33,498 nucleotides of DNA from Verrucomicrobiota bacterium (GCA_021772615.1 JAJFLQ010000139.1:1-33498), one strand, 5' to 3'. Positions 7,022 through 16,242 are shown, counted from the stretch's first letter. Notes: generated by a model not told the origin, from the sequence alone. Program-made: numbers and translations.

Positions 7022-9562
7022 TCAATAATTGATCAGTTCTATACTCTCGATCTTGAAGGTGTTTCGATAGGCATCGCGCCGAAGTACGGCGAGCAGTTTC
7101 ACGGTTGCCAAAATCTGATCGCCATCGTGATCATAGATGCCGAGTGTGGTCGTGACCACCTCGCCGGCGTCCAGCGTGTCGCCGTCGCCGTTGAGGTCGC
7201 GGTAAAAATACTGGTCGCCGTAGTCGAATACCGACTGACCGATCACGACCGCAGTAAAGAAATTCCACCGCACCGTAATGAGCTCCGCGATCAGCTGCAC
7301 CATGGCCTCCTCAACTTTGTCGCTGGTGACATCGGTGCCGGAGACGCCTTCCACCGCGAAAACATCGCCCATGTTCGAGAATGTGACTGTCGTGCGGGCG
7401 GCGAGAATGGCGGCGACCGCGTCCGCCACGGGTACGGTTGCGGCATTGGTGAATAGTCCCGTGAGGACGTCGGAATTCACCGTATTGATGTTCACTCGCC
7501 CTCGTGCAGGGGTATCGGAGCCGACACGGAACAGATCGAGAATGGCGGCGTCGACGCCGGCGGAGTCGCCGGCGTCGGCGGCCCAGAAGCGCAACGAACG
7601 TCCGGGCATATAGCTGCCGACGCGGCCCAGCTCGCCGACACGATCAAAGACTGCGTTGCGCACCTCGATGTCGCTATATTCGCTGATGGACGTATTGCCG
7701 CCGGCAAGTGTGGTGAGGGCGCCGATACCGACAGCGGCGCCGAGGTAGGAAAGTTTGGCCGAGCCGGCCGGGCTGTCCCGCCACACGGTGCTGTAGGACG
7801 GTATGGGACCGGCTTCGTCGCACTCGTTGTTCAGTGGGTCCAACGCCTCGAGCGTGGCGTAATAGGTGAGATCTCCCATTTGCAGCGGCAAACTGTTCCA
7901 GTTCCACCAGTGTGTGTTAAACGGTTGGCTGGGAAAGCTGTCGATTGCGGTGCCGCCGTCGTGCAACACAACTGATGTGATTTCGCAGTTCGTGATCTGG
8001 TAGGTATTGGTAAGGACGGGGATCGTGCCGACAAACGCCGCTTCGGTGTGGGAGCCGGCGAGTTCCCACGCCGACGAGTAATGCATGGTGCCGCCGTCTA
8101 TGTTTGACGACGCAGCCAGTGACATGGTGTACGACGCTGCGTCAAAAAACGTCTTGCTTCCGCCGGCGGTGGAGGCGATTGTGACCGTGAATGACACAGT
8201 CAGGCTGTGGGCGCCGATCGGGACGTTTTCGACGCCGGGATAATACACTTCTCCTTTTAGGTAGAGATCGGCACGGAGATGGTTGTTGCCGCCGCCGGCA
8301 TTCACCACGGTGGTGTCGAGACGTAGCGAGATCTCCGACAGTCCGAATTGATTCTCGCGTCCAACCACGCGGATCTCGGTGTTGGCCGCGCCCGGGTCCG
8401 ATGTGGTGACTTGTCCTTGCGTATCTATCCAGACAATCGTTGCGTCACTGTCACTATCCACGTAATCGACGATCGCGGCGGCGGTCTGTGCGGCGGCGCG
8501 GCGGCGATCGGCGCCGCTGGCGAGGACGCCGTCGGCGGCGAGGTTCTTGATCCACGCGCAGTCGTTGTCATCCACGAGGTCGCCGATTGCGGGCATCGCG
8601 ACGTCAGTGTCGTCGGGCGCAACAAACATCTTGTAAAGATTGTCGAGCGTAATCGCCGCCGCATCCTGAAGGTCAAGTCGGTTGTATTCCTCTGAATCGG
8701 TGAAGATTCCGTCGTTATCGGTATCGCTCCAGAAGGTTTCGGTATGATAGCTGTAGGGAAACAAATTTTGAATGACCTTGTTCTTAAAGTCCACCGGCTG
8801 CAGCTCGCGCGCGAGCTGACGGTGTGAATGCCACTGTTTTCCCGCATCTGGTTTGTACGTGTCGAAATCGGCGATACCGACGTCCTGCATGCACACTTCG
8901 CTGTCGGACGCGCCCGATCTAACGACGCTGCCTGTCGCTTCCGACCCGATTCCGTATGTCGCGGCGACCGCGCCGGGATCCCATTTGCCGCTTTCATCGA
9001 TCACCATAAACGCAAACCGTCCGATTACCTCGCTGTCGCTGGTTATATGGATGAAGCCGCGATCGTCCGCCACCGGGGCGCCGGGATCGCTCATGTCCAG
9101 CGCGCTGTCGGACAGAAAGTCGAGGCCAGCCATTGTCACATGCAACTCGGAGGCAATGTCGTTGTTGTCGGCGGTTCCGCTACAAAGATAGTAACGTCCG
9201 GAAAATTCACCGACTGCCGGTCCGGCAAAGCCGTCGGTCGGCACCGTTGCCGGGAAAAGATCGTGGACATCGTTCACCCCGTCGTCGGGATCATAGCGCC
9301 ATTGCAGCACTGCCATGACGTGGCTGAGTCCGGATTCGCAGACCTGTTGCGCACGGACACGATGAAGGTAGGATTCCGACGTTGCTCTCGCGGCAATCAC
9401 GTAATACGAGAACCCTACGCCGATCGGCAGCGCGATCGCCAGAATGACCAGGACAATCAGTAGCGCGCTGCCTGCGTCTGTCGCCGACGCATGGTCCGTG
9501 ACAGCATCATCATCGTCCTGACTGCGTATGCACGTCTTGGATGTCGTTCTGGGGCGGTTCAT
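7022..9562 (-). CDS. gspK: GspK-like type II secretion minor pseudopilin, large
   Basis: 846 residues, much longer than typical GspK (about 300-350). The N-terminus has a basic/polar leader then a hydrophobic pseudopilin helix beginning GSALLIVLVILAIALPIG (about residues 31-48), followed by the ARA...QVCESGL stretch usual for GspK. Near residue 688 is GRVNINTVNSDVLTGL, the helix-hairpin-helix-like element shared by GspK proteins. The middle is long, rich in Asp, Gly, Ser and Thr, and contains Asp-rich loops such as DTDNDGIFTDSEE and DLNGDGDTLDAGE that resemble calcium-binding repeats. GspK caps the pseudopilus tip in the periplasm. It is the last gene of the h-i-j-k order, 40 bp after the gspJ-like gene. 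No gspL or gspM follows. Confidence 0.82.
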   Translation of the reverse strand: MNRPRTTSKTCIRSQDDDDAVTDHASATDAGSALLIVLVILAIALPIGVGFSYYVIAARATSESYLHRVRAQQVCESGLSHVMAVLQWRYDPDDGVNDVHDLFPATVPTDGFAGPAVGEFSGRYYLCSGTADNNDIASELHVTMAGLDFLSDSALDMSDPGAPVADDRGFIHITSDSEVIGRFAFMVIDESGKWDPGAVAATYGIGSEATGSVVRSGASDSEVCMQDVGIADFDTYKPDAGKQWHSHRQLARELQPVDFKNKVIQNLFPYSYHTETFWSDTDNDGIFTDSEEYNRLDLQDAAAITLDNLYKMFVAPDDTDVAMPAIGDLVDDNDCAWIKNLAADGVLASGADRRRAAAQTAAAIVDYVDSDSDATIVWIDTQGQVTTSDPGAANTEIRVVGRENQFGLSEISLRLDTTVVNAGGGNNHLRADLYLKGEVYYPGVENVPIGAHSLTVSFTVTIASTAGGSKTFFDAASYTMSLAASSNIDGGTMHYSSAWELAGSHTEAAFVGTIPVLTNTYQITNCEITSVVLHDGGTAIDSFPSQPFNTHWWNWNSLPLQMGDLTYYATLEALDPLNNECDEAGPIPSYSTVWRDSPAGSAKLSYLGAAVGIGALTTLAGGNTSISEYSDIEVRNAVFDRVGELGRVGSYMPGRSLRFWAADAGDSAGVDAAILDLFRVGSDTPARGRVNINTVNSDVLTGLFTNAATVPVADAVAAILAARTTVTFSNMGDVFAVEGVSGTDVTSDKVEEAMVQLIAELITVRWNFFTAVVIGQSVFDYGDQYFYRDLNGDGDTLDAGEVVTTTLGIYDHDGDQILATVKLLAVLRRDAYRNTFKIESIELINY

Positions 9563-9602
9563 ATCAGCATTCCGCGGAAGTTCCTCGCTCTGGCGGCGCG
9601 TG

Positions 9603-10304
9603 TCAGTGCAGCTTTATTCGTGTCGAGAACGTGCGTTTCAGCCGGTACGCCTGCGTCGAGTTGAGGTTGCTTGGGTGGATCAATGTAAACGACACCACGG
9701 CGAGTGCCGGCCTGGTATCGCTGTCTGAAAATGCGTCGTATGCCGAAATGTACGGCGGTATGTCGGAGGTGTGATAGAAATTGAGCTGAAATTCGAGCAC
9801 CCCGGAGGCGACCGTACCTACCTTCTCCCAGGAATTATCTGCTGCCCACAAGCTCGTGTCGGCGTCAAGGAAATTCCATTTTACAGGCTCGATATCCGTG
9901 GTTGTCCAGCGCCGGAGCTGATTATTGCTGAGTTCGTAGCCGACTTCCGTAAGTGTGGAGGCGGGACCGGCGTTTCGCAGGCTGTTGGTAACGAATGCGA
10001 CGTCGCGGACGCCAACACCGTTCGCGTCGACGAGGATCCTTTCATTCTCGAGGTTGCGTGTGGTAATGCCTTTGATGTCTTCCTGGATAACGTTGAACAG
10101 TGTTCTGGCATTTTCGAATACCTCCAGATTCTTGGTTGTTTGTCGCCAGAAATTCTGAATACCGTTCACGACCTGGATGAGAATCACCGTAAACAATGAA
10201 AAAATCGCAATCGCCGCCAATACCTCGACGAGTGTGAAGCTGTGCTGGTACGTGCACCGTTTCGGGCGGTGCACGCACCGTTGCCGTGGTTGGCGACGTG
10301 GCAT
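9603..10304 (-). CDS. gspJ: GspJ-like minor pseudopilin
   Basis: 233 residues from ATG 10304, chosen because GGAG (10314-10317) sits nine bases upstream; an in-frame start at 10433 would add a poorly conserved extension into the preceding gene. A basic leader ends at HS, then FTLVEVLAAIAIFSLF forms the prepilin helix with the conserved Glu at position +5. The residue before Phe is Ser rather than Gly, so the prepilin peptidase would have to accept Ser. The rest (NFWRQTTKNLEVFENARTLFNVIQEDI, then beta-rich sequence) fits GspJ/PulJ. It is a tip-complex component with the I and K proteins. It lies between I- and K-like genes with short gaps. Confidence 0.78.
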   Translation of the reverse strand: MPRRQPRQRCVHRPKRCTYQHSFTLVEVLAAIAIFSLFTVILIQVVNGIQNFWRQTTKNLEVFENARTLFNVIQEDIKGITTRNLENERILVDANGVGVRDVAFVTNSLRNAGPASTLTEVGYELSNNQLRRWTTTDIEPVKWNFLDADTSLWAADNSWEKVGTVASGVLEFQLNFYHTSDIPPYISAYDAFSDSDTRPALAVVSFTLIHPSNLNSTQAYRLKRTFSTRIKLH

Positions 10305-10357
10305 CGCATCGTTCTCCGATATCCGGTGTGGGTCCAATGTTGTTATCACGGCGTAGC

Positions 10358-10948
10358 TTAGGGTGTAGGGTTCAGCACGGTGGTGTAAAAGAGCCAGCGT
10401 CTGCGGCTGGTGTAGCTCTTCGACATCGGCCACGACACTTCGACATGCAGTGCGGCAGCATCGGAATCGGCCGGTTCGACCTCGGCATGTGCGCCTGTCG
10501 GATCTACAACCGACGACACAACGGCATCCTGCCAGATGCGTATACTGGCAGTGAAGCCGTCGGCTTCAACGATCTTGTACAGGCCCGGGCGTGTCGAGTG
10601 GTCGAAAAAATTGGAATCGGTATCACTTTGCCAGCTGGGATCCTCAGGCAGGTCTGTCAGTTCGTCGCGGTTATACGTACCGCCCGATTCGACCGGCACC
10701 GCAAACGTTCCGTCGCTGGTGTCGATGAACGCGCTCCAGTCTGCCGTAGCCCTATGACTTATGTAATGCGAGAACTCCGACGAGATGAGGGCCACGCGAG
10801 TCTCGATGGCAGCATCGCGTCCTGTCGTGACGACCGTGAACATGAATCCGATCAGCGACACGATGCCGATTCCGGCGATCACGATCGCCATCAACACTTC
10901 AATAAGGGTGAAGCGCTGCATACCGCCGTACCGGGGAGCACAGCTCAT
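10358..10948 (-). CDS. gspI: GspI-like minor pseudopilin
   Basis: About 196 residues. The N-terminus carries FTLIEVLMAIVIAGIGIVSLIGFMF, a canonical type IV prepilin-like helix with Glu5, preceded by MQR rather than a Gly. GspI is identified by the short leader, the helix, the compact C-terminal beta region and the position between H- and J-like genes. ATG 10948 leaves a 16-bp gap after the preceding gene; a start at 10921 (Met-Gln-Arg-Phe) is also possible, and one at 10987 would overlap the neighbour by 23 bp. No strong ribosome site separates the two nearer options. It acts in the inner membrane and pseudopilus. Confidence 0.72.
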   Translation of the reverse strand: MSCAPRYGGMQRFTLIEVLMAIVIAGIGIVSLIGFMFTVVTTGRDAAIETRVALISSEFSHYISHRATADWSAFIDTSDGTFAVPVESGGTYNRDELTDLPEDPSWQSDTDSNFFDHSTRPGLYKIVEADGFTASIRIWQDAVVSSVVDPTGAHAEVEPADSDAAALHVEVSWPMSKSYTSRRRWLFYTTVLNPTP

Positions 10949-10964
10949 ATCAATGGTTTCCACG

Positions 10965-11630
10965 TCATTCGAATGTAAGCTTGCCATTAAGCGGATTGAT
11001 GACGAGCGTCACGATCTCTGTGTCCGTTTCGCGGACCCAGAGATGGTTACCTTCGTCAATAAGGCCGATTGCCAGATCGATACGAATGGCGTCAGATCCC
11101 GCCGCGCCGGCTGGCGGTGCGATCAGCTCGCCGCGCGGCGACAGGATGATCGCTCGCATGTTATCGACGCGGGTCGCGCTTGTGTCTTCCGGAAAGCGAA
11201 TGCCGCTTACCGTGTTACAGCGATTATGGCGCGGATTCTCGCTGTAGTCGCCGAATGACGGCGTGCCGACGACATACACGTCTACAGGAAGAAACTCCCA
11301 TTTTCGTCCGCGGATGTAGGCGCCGAAGTTGCCGTCATGGCATGTGTTCGACGTGCGATACCGTGGATGGCCATCAAGGGTGCACACGCGGATCGCGCGC
11401 GCCTTGTATGCCCGATCCGCAAGGCCTCCCTGCCCACTGTCTTGAACCGACGGCAACAGGACAGCCGTGTGGACATTGTTCGTTGTTGCCAGATACCGTG
11501 CAAACCGTATCTCCGCGCCGAGAATACGGACGGCACGATTGACACTGTCGCTGCGATACACGTTCCGCAACTGTAAGTAGGAGACGACCAGGATTATGCC
11601 GGCGAGTGCCCACAATATCAGTCGTTTCAT
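10965..11630 (-). CDS. GspH/FimT-like pseudopilin without a prepilin cleavage motif
   Basis: 221 residues. One N-terminal membrane helix (LILWALAGIILVVSYLQL, residues ~4-21) is followed by an amphipathic helix, then AEIRFARYLATTNNVHTAVLL, which resembles the GspH/FimT block after the pseudopilin helix. A beta-rich C-terminus contains MRAIILSPRGELIAPP and ends with TLVINPLNGKLTF. The usual (G/A)-FTLxE processing site is absent: the protein begins MKRLILW. It may be anchored uncleaved, or the family may tolerate a different signal. The call rests on domain pattern plus its place first in an h-i-j-k order. It starts 7 bp after the stop of the upstream histidine kinase, so the two are almost certainly on one transcript. 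Confidence 0.65.
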   Translation of the reverse strand: MKRLILWALAGIILVVSYLQLRNVYRSDSVNRAVRILGAEIRFARYLATTNNVHTAVLLPSVQDSGQGGLADRAYKARAIRVCTLDGHPRYRTSNTCHDGNFGAYIRGRKWEFLPVDVYVVGTPSFGDYSENPRHNRCNTVSGIRFPEDTSATRVDNMRAIILSPRGELIAPPAGAAGSDAIRIDLAIGLIDEGNHLWVRETDTEIVTLVINPLNGKLTFE

Positions 11631-11637
11631 ATCAGAT

Positions 11638-13215
11638 TCACTTCACGGCCGGCAGGACAAGGTTGAATTCCGTTCCGGTGCCGGTCTTGCTGTTGATGTC
11701 GATACGCCCGGCGTACTTGTGAATAATAATCTCGTGAGCCACCATCAGACCGATACCCGTGCCCTGGCCGACATCGCGTGTGGTAAAAAACGGCTCGAAA
11801 ATACGCGACTGCACGTCGTCGGACATACCGCAGCCGTCATCACGAAACGTTATGAGAATGTCGCCATTCGTCCAGTCAGTAATGATGTCGATTCTGCCGC
11901 GGCGTTCGCCGTTGCATTTCAACCTCTCCTGAATGGCATGGGCGGCATTGACCAGAATGTGAATAAACACTTGTGTCAAGTCTTTGGAAAGACAACGAAT
12001 CTTGGGCAAGTTCGGGCTGAGTTCGAGGTGCACGTCTGCGACTTTGTCAACCTCGCTTCTTGCCAGCAGCAGTGCTCGTTTGATATCCAGATTAATATCA
12101 GTGAGGCGATCTGCCACGGTGGTTGGTGATGAATTGGCCACCTCGCTCAGCGCTGCCGTCAGGGTGATGATCTGGTTGATGCCGTCGAGTGTGTCCTGGA
12201 GCGCCATCGGCAGTTGCTCACGCAGATAGGGAACATCGGGCGTGCCGGACGTTGCCGTGGAACTCGGCTGCGATGCGGATTGCACGAATTCGTCGAGGCC
12301 CGGCAACTGCAGCAGCGGCAAGATCTGGTCGCGAATAAACACGTTGTTATCGCGGATGAATTGCATCGGCGTGTTGATCTCATGTGCGATGCCCTCGGAC
12401 AACACACCGATCGCGTCCATTTTCTGTGCCTGCCGGAGTTCCGATTCTAGTTGACGTCTTTTGGTGATATCCCGTGAACTAGCCTGGATCTCTGTTCTCT
12501 TGTCTGCGTGTCGGACCATTTTGAAGGTGGTTTCGAACCAGCCGTAGTAGCCATCATGCCCACGAATGCGATGCTCGATTGTCAACGGAATCCCTGTTCC
12601 CGCCAACTGCTTAAACGGCATCTGGAGACGCTCCACATCGTCGGGATGACAATGATCAAACAGGCTGGTTCTTGTCAACTCCGAAGCCCCCAGTCCAAGT
12701 AGCGACTGACTCGATGGAGAGACGTAGAGAAACACACCGTCCGTTGCCAGGCGGGAGATCATGTCCGTCGCGTTCTCGGCGAGCAGGCGAAATCGCGATT
12801 CGCTGGCGCGGAACGCCTCGACAACCCGGCAGTGCTCAATGGCGTAGCGCATGGAGCGCTCCAGGCTGGACGCATCGAATTTGCCTTTCACAAGATAATC
12901 TGTAGCGCCTCGCTGCATCGCGGCGAGGTCGATTTGTCGTTCTTCCTGACCTGTCAGCATAATGATTGGCGCCCGAAAGCCGTTGGTACGGGCGACGTCG
13001 ATCAGTTCCAGCCCGTTGTGCTCACCGAGACGGAAGTCAAGTAGGCATAAATGATGTATGCGGCGGGCCATCGCTTCCCGGGCAGCATTGAAGCTGTTTA
13101 CCCAATCGAGTGTGATTTTGGTGTTTTCAAACTCGTCAAGGGTATCGCGAATAATGACGTAATCATCTTCGTCATCTTCCACCAGAAGCACATTCAATAT
13201 GGGTAAATCAGTCAT
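11638..13215 (-). CDS. Hybrid sensor histidine kinase, REC-PAS-HisKA-HATPase
   Basis: 525 residues from ATG 13215 (a TTG at 13221 is the next in-frame alternative). An N-terminal receiver (~8-130) has LLVEDDEDD and acceptor Asp60 in LLDFRLG. A PAS domain (~140-255) ends in the SSRDITKRRQLE linker. The dimerisation helix has His278 in EGIAHEINTPMQFI, and the ATPase domain has an N-box (HILVNAAHAI, Asn423), DDGCGM, FEPFFTT and GTGIGL. No membrane segment is seen, so it is cytoplasmic. The input receiver suggests it is driven by an upstream phosphorelay. It lies immediately before the pseudopilin genes; the 162-bp gap upstream holds a response-regulator remnant. No strong ribosome site precedes the start. 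Confidence 0.9.
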   Translation of the reverse strand: MTDLPILNVLLVEDDEDDYVIIRDTLDEFENTKITLDWVNSFNAAREAMARRIHHLCLLDFRLGEHNGLELIDVARTNGFRAPIIMLTGQEERQIDLAAMQRGATDYLVKGKFDASSLERSMRYAIEHCRVVEAFRASESRFRLLAENATDMISRLATDGVFLYVSPSSQSLLGLGASELTRTSLFDHCHPDDVERLQMPFKQLAGTGIPLTIEHRIRGHDGYYGWFETTFKMVRHADKRTEIQASSRDITKRRQLESELRQAQKMDAIGVLSEGIAHEINTPMQFIRDNNVFIRDQILPLLQLPGLDEFVQSASQPSSTATSGTPDVPYLREQLPMALQDTLDGINQIITLTAALSEVANSSPTTVADRLTDINLDIKRALLLARSEVDKVADVHLELSPNLPKIRCLSKDLTQVFIHILVNAAHAIQERLKCNGERRGRIDIITDWTNGDILITFRDDGCGMSDDVQSRIFEPFFTTRDVGQGTGIGLMVAHEIIIHKYAGRIDINSKTGTGTEFNLVLPAVK

Positions 13216-13227
13216 GGTCAATGGGCG

Positions 13228-13347
13228 TCAGGATGTGGGCAACGTGGTCATTTTAATCCCGTAACGCACGATCTTCTCCACCGTCACCTGTACGTTCGAA
13301 AACAGCGCGGTCCTGGTCATGAACGACTTCGCGCCCGTCGTCGGCTG
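13228..13347 (-). pseudogene. Remnant of an Rcp1-like response regulator C-terminus
   Basis: A 39-codon open frame between stops on the minus strand reads like the last third of a stand-alone receiver: TGAKSFMTRTALF, then VTVEKIVRYGIKMTTLP. This fits the GA-x-S-(Y/F)-x-x-K ... V-x-x-I-x-x-Y pattern that ends Rcp1-type regulators such as the intact one at 15817-16242. There is no start codon with a ribosome site, the stop at 13350-13348 cuts the frame, and the Lys of the KP pair is Arg. It lies between two histidine kinase genes, where a partner regulator would be expected. A chance open frame cannot be excluded at this length. Confidence 0.4.
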
Positions 13348-13377
13348 TCAGGAGCATTCTTGATTGCCGTGTTATGG

Positions 13378-15747
13378 TTAACCCTCTAGCGTTCGATGTT
13401 CGACCGGCAGCATGACAAGGAATGTTGTCCCGCTGTCGATCTCACTGGTTGCTGTAACACTACCGGAATGACGTTCTACAATCTTGCGACAAATAGCCAA
13501 TCCCATGCCGGTGCCCGCAAATTCGTTGCGCGAATGCAGCCGTTGAAACGGTGCAAAGATGCGGTCGATATACCGCATGTCGAAACCAATGCCGTTATCC
13601 GTGACCGTGATCTCGCATTCCATCGGAAGTCCGTCGACTACAGCCCGCGTTGATGTCCTGCTTTGGATGTCGATGACGGGAGCTATAGAGTCACGATGAA
13701 ATTTTAACGCATTGCCGATTAGATTCTGAAACAACTGATGCAACTGCACCGGATCCGCCTCTATGGTGTTCAGGTTGCCGACGGTGATCGTAGCGCCGGT
13801 TTCCTCAATCAACACTGTAAGATCCGACATAACATTATCCATTATTTCACGTAGCGCCACGTGTTCGAACGGCCGTCGATTCGATGTTATTCGGGATAAG
13901 GCGAGCAGATCATGGATCAAACCGCGCATGCGTTCTGCGGCGCCGATAATACGGTCGAGGTAGTCCTTGTTTTTGTCGTCGAGGGTGTCGGCGCAGCCCT
14001 TTCGGAGTCTGGCCCCAAACGACTGAATCTTGCGTAGCGGCTCCTGCAGGTCGTGGGACGATACGTAGGCGAACTGTTCGAGTTCCTGATTGGATCGTTC
14101 GAGCTCCTGCGCCTGTTGCCGTAGCATCGTTTCGGTACGCTTGCGCTCCGTAATGTCGCGCAGGAAAATAATCCCATTCTTCTGCGTCTTGTCGTCGCTC
14201 TCGATCCATTCGATGGAAATTTCCGCGGGTACGCGTTGTTGATTCGGATTGACGGCGACAACTTCGCGCGGACTCGCCTCCCGGTCGAAGAAGTAGTGCT
14301 GATCAACCGGCGAACCGTCTTCGGATTCGAATAACGCCGGTACCTCCAAGCCGATTACCTCAGTCTTTCTAATACCCAAAATACGTTCGACCGCAACATT
14401 GCAGTCGACACACTTGCCGTCCGGGTCGAAAACGAGAACGCCCTCGAATCGTGCTTTGTCGACGAGGCCGGCAAGCAACTCGATGCGCTGCTGCGCGGTT
14501 CGTATCGCGGACAGGTCAGTGATTACCATCATCACATCGTGGCCCGTGCTGCCGCCATTGACAGATGAAAGATTGATCATGACCGGAACGGTGATGTCCG
14601 TGCGGGTATAAAGCCGAATCTCGGAAATAAAATGGCTGCGTTGGCTTTTGATAAGGCGCAGCGCCTCGCGCCACTGTCGGCGATCCTCCTGAATGATAAA
14701 ATCAGCAAACGGCTTGCCAATGATGTTTAGAAACGGGTGATTGACACATTGCGAGAATTTCAGATTTGCGAACGCAATAGCGCCGTCGTTGCTTGTGAAG
14801 ACCAGACCGTCGTTGAGATTGCTCATCAGCTGTGTGGCGATCTCAGCCGTCCCGAGCTGAAAATGCGGTAACTCGATCGCCTGGCCGTTCATGACCAGCG
14901 AATCGACGTCGCCGCCCATGATGGCCTCATACAGTTCCTTGTTGTATTGACCGTCCTGCCATTGCTGCATCGCTTTGCCGACGGTATCCTTGAGCTGGTT
15001 CAAGTCTGTGAACGGTTTGGTCAGATAGTCAAGCGCGCCGTAGCGGGACGCCTTCATCGCCGTCTCGATCGATGCATAACCGGTCATGAGCACGACTTCA
15101 ATAGACGGATCGAGGCGCTTGAGATTGCGAAGCAGTTGAAGACCATCCATGTCGGGCATGCGAATATCGGAAAGGACAACCGAGTAACCGTTGTGAATTT
15201 CGGCAAGCGCCTCGGCCACTGAATACGCGTGCCCGATCTCCAGACCGTCGTCGCGATAGATGCGGTCGATGGTTTGATGTACCACTGGTTCGTCGTCTAC
15301 GACGAGCAGGCGCTTGTGCCGTATGGGACTTGGCGAAACAGATGGTGAGGTCGATGCGGCCGCAGCCGAGTCCGTTCCGGTTCCAAGCGTCCTGTCGATG
15401 ACCTTGAGGAGCTGTGTCGCCAATTCCCTGTCCTTGCCGACGAAATCTGTGACACCGTGGCGTTCGGTCTTATGTCGGACCTCCGGCGTGTCCATCGTCG
15501 TGCTCACGATGATTGGTATCGTCTGGTTCTGTTCGCGGATCCTGGCGAGAACCTCGATGCCCGACATACCCGGCAGCAGGAGGTCGAGAATAACACCGTC
15601 GTATGGCTGCGTCCGCACCAGTTCGATGGCGTCATGTCCCGATGAAGTCATCGTGAGCGTGACGTTTCTTCGTGCCTTGTCGATTATGCGACGGTATGTC
15701 TCCTGAACCACCTCGTCGTCTTCAACGATCAAAAGATTCAATGCCAT
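13378..15747 (-). CDS. Multi-receiver histidine kinase, REC-REC-PAS-PAS-HisKA-HATPase
   Basis: 789 residues from ATG 15747, with AAGG a few bases upstream. Two receivers come first: Asp55 in VILDLLLPGMSG, and Asp194 in LSDIRMPDMDG with YLTKPF. A spacer follows, then PAS-like regions (~305-420 and ~430-540, ending in FLRDITERKR) and a short coiled coil. His565 lies in YVSSHDLQEPLRKI, the phytochrome-type kinase box. The ATPase domain has QNLIGNALKFH, DNGIGFD, FAPFQR and GTGMGLAI. The second receiver resembles NtrC-type receivers. No transmembrane segment. The order suggests a phosphorelay hub that integrates signals from other kinases. It is followed, after 162 bp, by another kinase gene and preceded, 69 bp away, by the Rcp1-like regulator. 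Confidence 0.9.
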   Translation of the reverse strand: MALNLLIVEDDEVVQETYRRIIDKARRNVTLTMTSSGHDAIELVRTQPYDGVILDLLLPGMSGIEVLARIREQNQTIPIIVSTTMDTPEVRHKTERHGVTDFVGKDRELATQLLKVIDRTLGTGTDSAAAASTSPSVSPSPIRHKRLLVVDDEPVVHQTIDRIYRDDGLEIGHAYSVAEALAEIHNGYSVVLSDIRMPDMDGLQLLRNLKRLDPSIEVVLMTGYASIETAMKASRYGALDYLTKPFTDLNQLKDTVGKAMQQWQDGQYNKELYEAIMGGDVDSLVMNGQAIELPHFQLGTAEIATQLMSNLNDGLVFTSNDGAIAFANLKFSQCVNHPFLNIIGKPFADFIIQEDRRQWREALRLIKSQRSHFISEIRLYTRTDITVPVMINLSSVNGGSTGHDVMMVITDLSAIRTAQQRIELLAGLVDKARFEGVLVFDPDGKCVDCNVAVERILGIRKTEVIGLEVPALFESEDGSPVDQHYFFDREASPREVVAVNPNQQRVPAEISIEWIESDDKTQKNGIIFLRDITERKRTETMLRQQAQELERSNQELEQFAYVSSHDLQEPLRKIQSFGARLRKGCADTLDDKNKDYLDRIIGAAERMRGLIHDLLALSRITSNRRPFEHVALREIMDNVMSDLTVLIEETGATITVGNLNTIEADPVQLHQLFQNLIGNALKFHRDSIAPVIDIQSRTSTRAVVDGLPMECEITVTDNGIGFDMRYIDRIFAPFQRLHSRNEFAGTGMGLAICRKIVERHSGSVTATSEIDSGTTFLVMLPVEHRTLEG

Positions 15748-15816
15748 AACCCAACCTTGTCTCTTTGTGTCGGCAGTTGCAATACACAATGCCCGACATC
15801 GCAATATTGCAGCTGC

Positions 15817-16242
15817 TTAGGGAAATTCGATAATACGCCAGTACGTGTCTATGAATCGAACAACCTCGACGAAGTCATCCTCGAATCTGCTCTTGAGGAT
15901 GTAACCGGCTACATTGTTATCGTACGCGGCGATCCGGTCGCGGTCCGCGTTGGATGTGGTCAGCACGAAAACGATAGCGCGGCGGTGCAGGGGATCGCTG
16001 CGTAGGTTGGTCAGGAATTCGATGCCGTTCATGCGCGGCATATTGATATCCAGGATAATCAGGTACGGACTGGGAACGGCGTCGTAGCCGTCGGTGCCGC
16101 TGAGCATGGCGAGACCTTCGACCCCGTCGCGGGCACAGTGCAGCGGGTTGACAATGCGCAGGTTGGCAAAGGCTCTCTTCACGGCGATGGTATCAACTTC
16201 GTCGTCTTCCAGCAGCAAAATCTGGACGGTCTTGTTGTTCAT
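15817..16242 (-). CDS. Rcp1-like single-domain response regulator
   Basis: 141 residues, one receiver domain with no output domain. Acidic pocket ILLLEDDEVD, phospho-acceptor Asp65 in IILDINMPRMNG, TTS switch (VLTTSNADRD) and Lys in YILKSRF. The C-terminal YWRIIEF matches stand-alone regulators that pair with phytochrome-type kinases (Rcp1 family). AAGGA precedes the ATG by about eight bases. The gene starts only 4 bp after the stop of the membrane kinase at 16247, which is the likely cognate partner. It probably relays phosphate to another protein by contact, or to the receiver-bearing kinases downstream. Confidence 0.92.
   Translation of the reverse strand: MNNKTVQILLLEDDEVDTIAVKRAFANLRIVNPLHCARDGVEGLAMLSGTDGYDAVPSPYLIILDINMPRMNGIEFLTNLRSDPLHRRAIVFVLTTSNADRDRIAAYDNNVAGYILKSRFEDDFVEVVRFIDTYWRIIEFP

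Noticed and set aside
6816..7025. Minus-strand frame directly after gspK that could be a short gspL
   Set aside because: It starts with TTG overlapping the gspK stop, but the sequence has no GspL actin-like motif and reads as Arg/Pro-rich noise.
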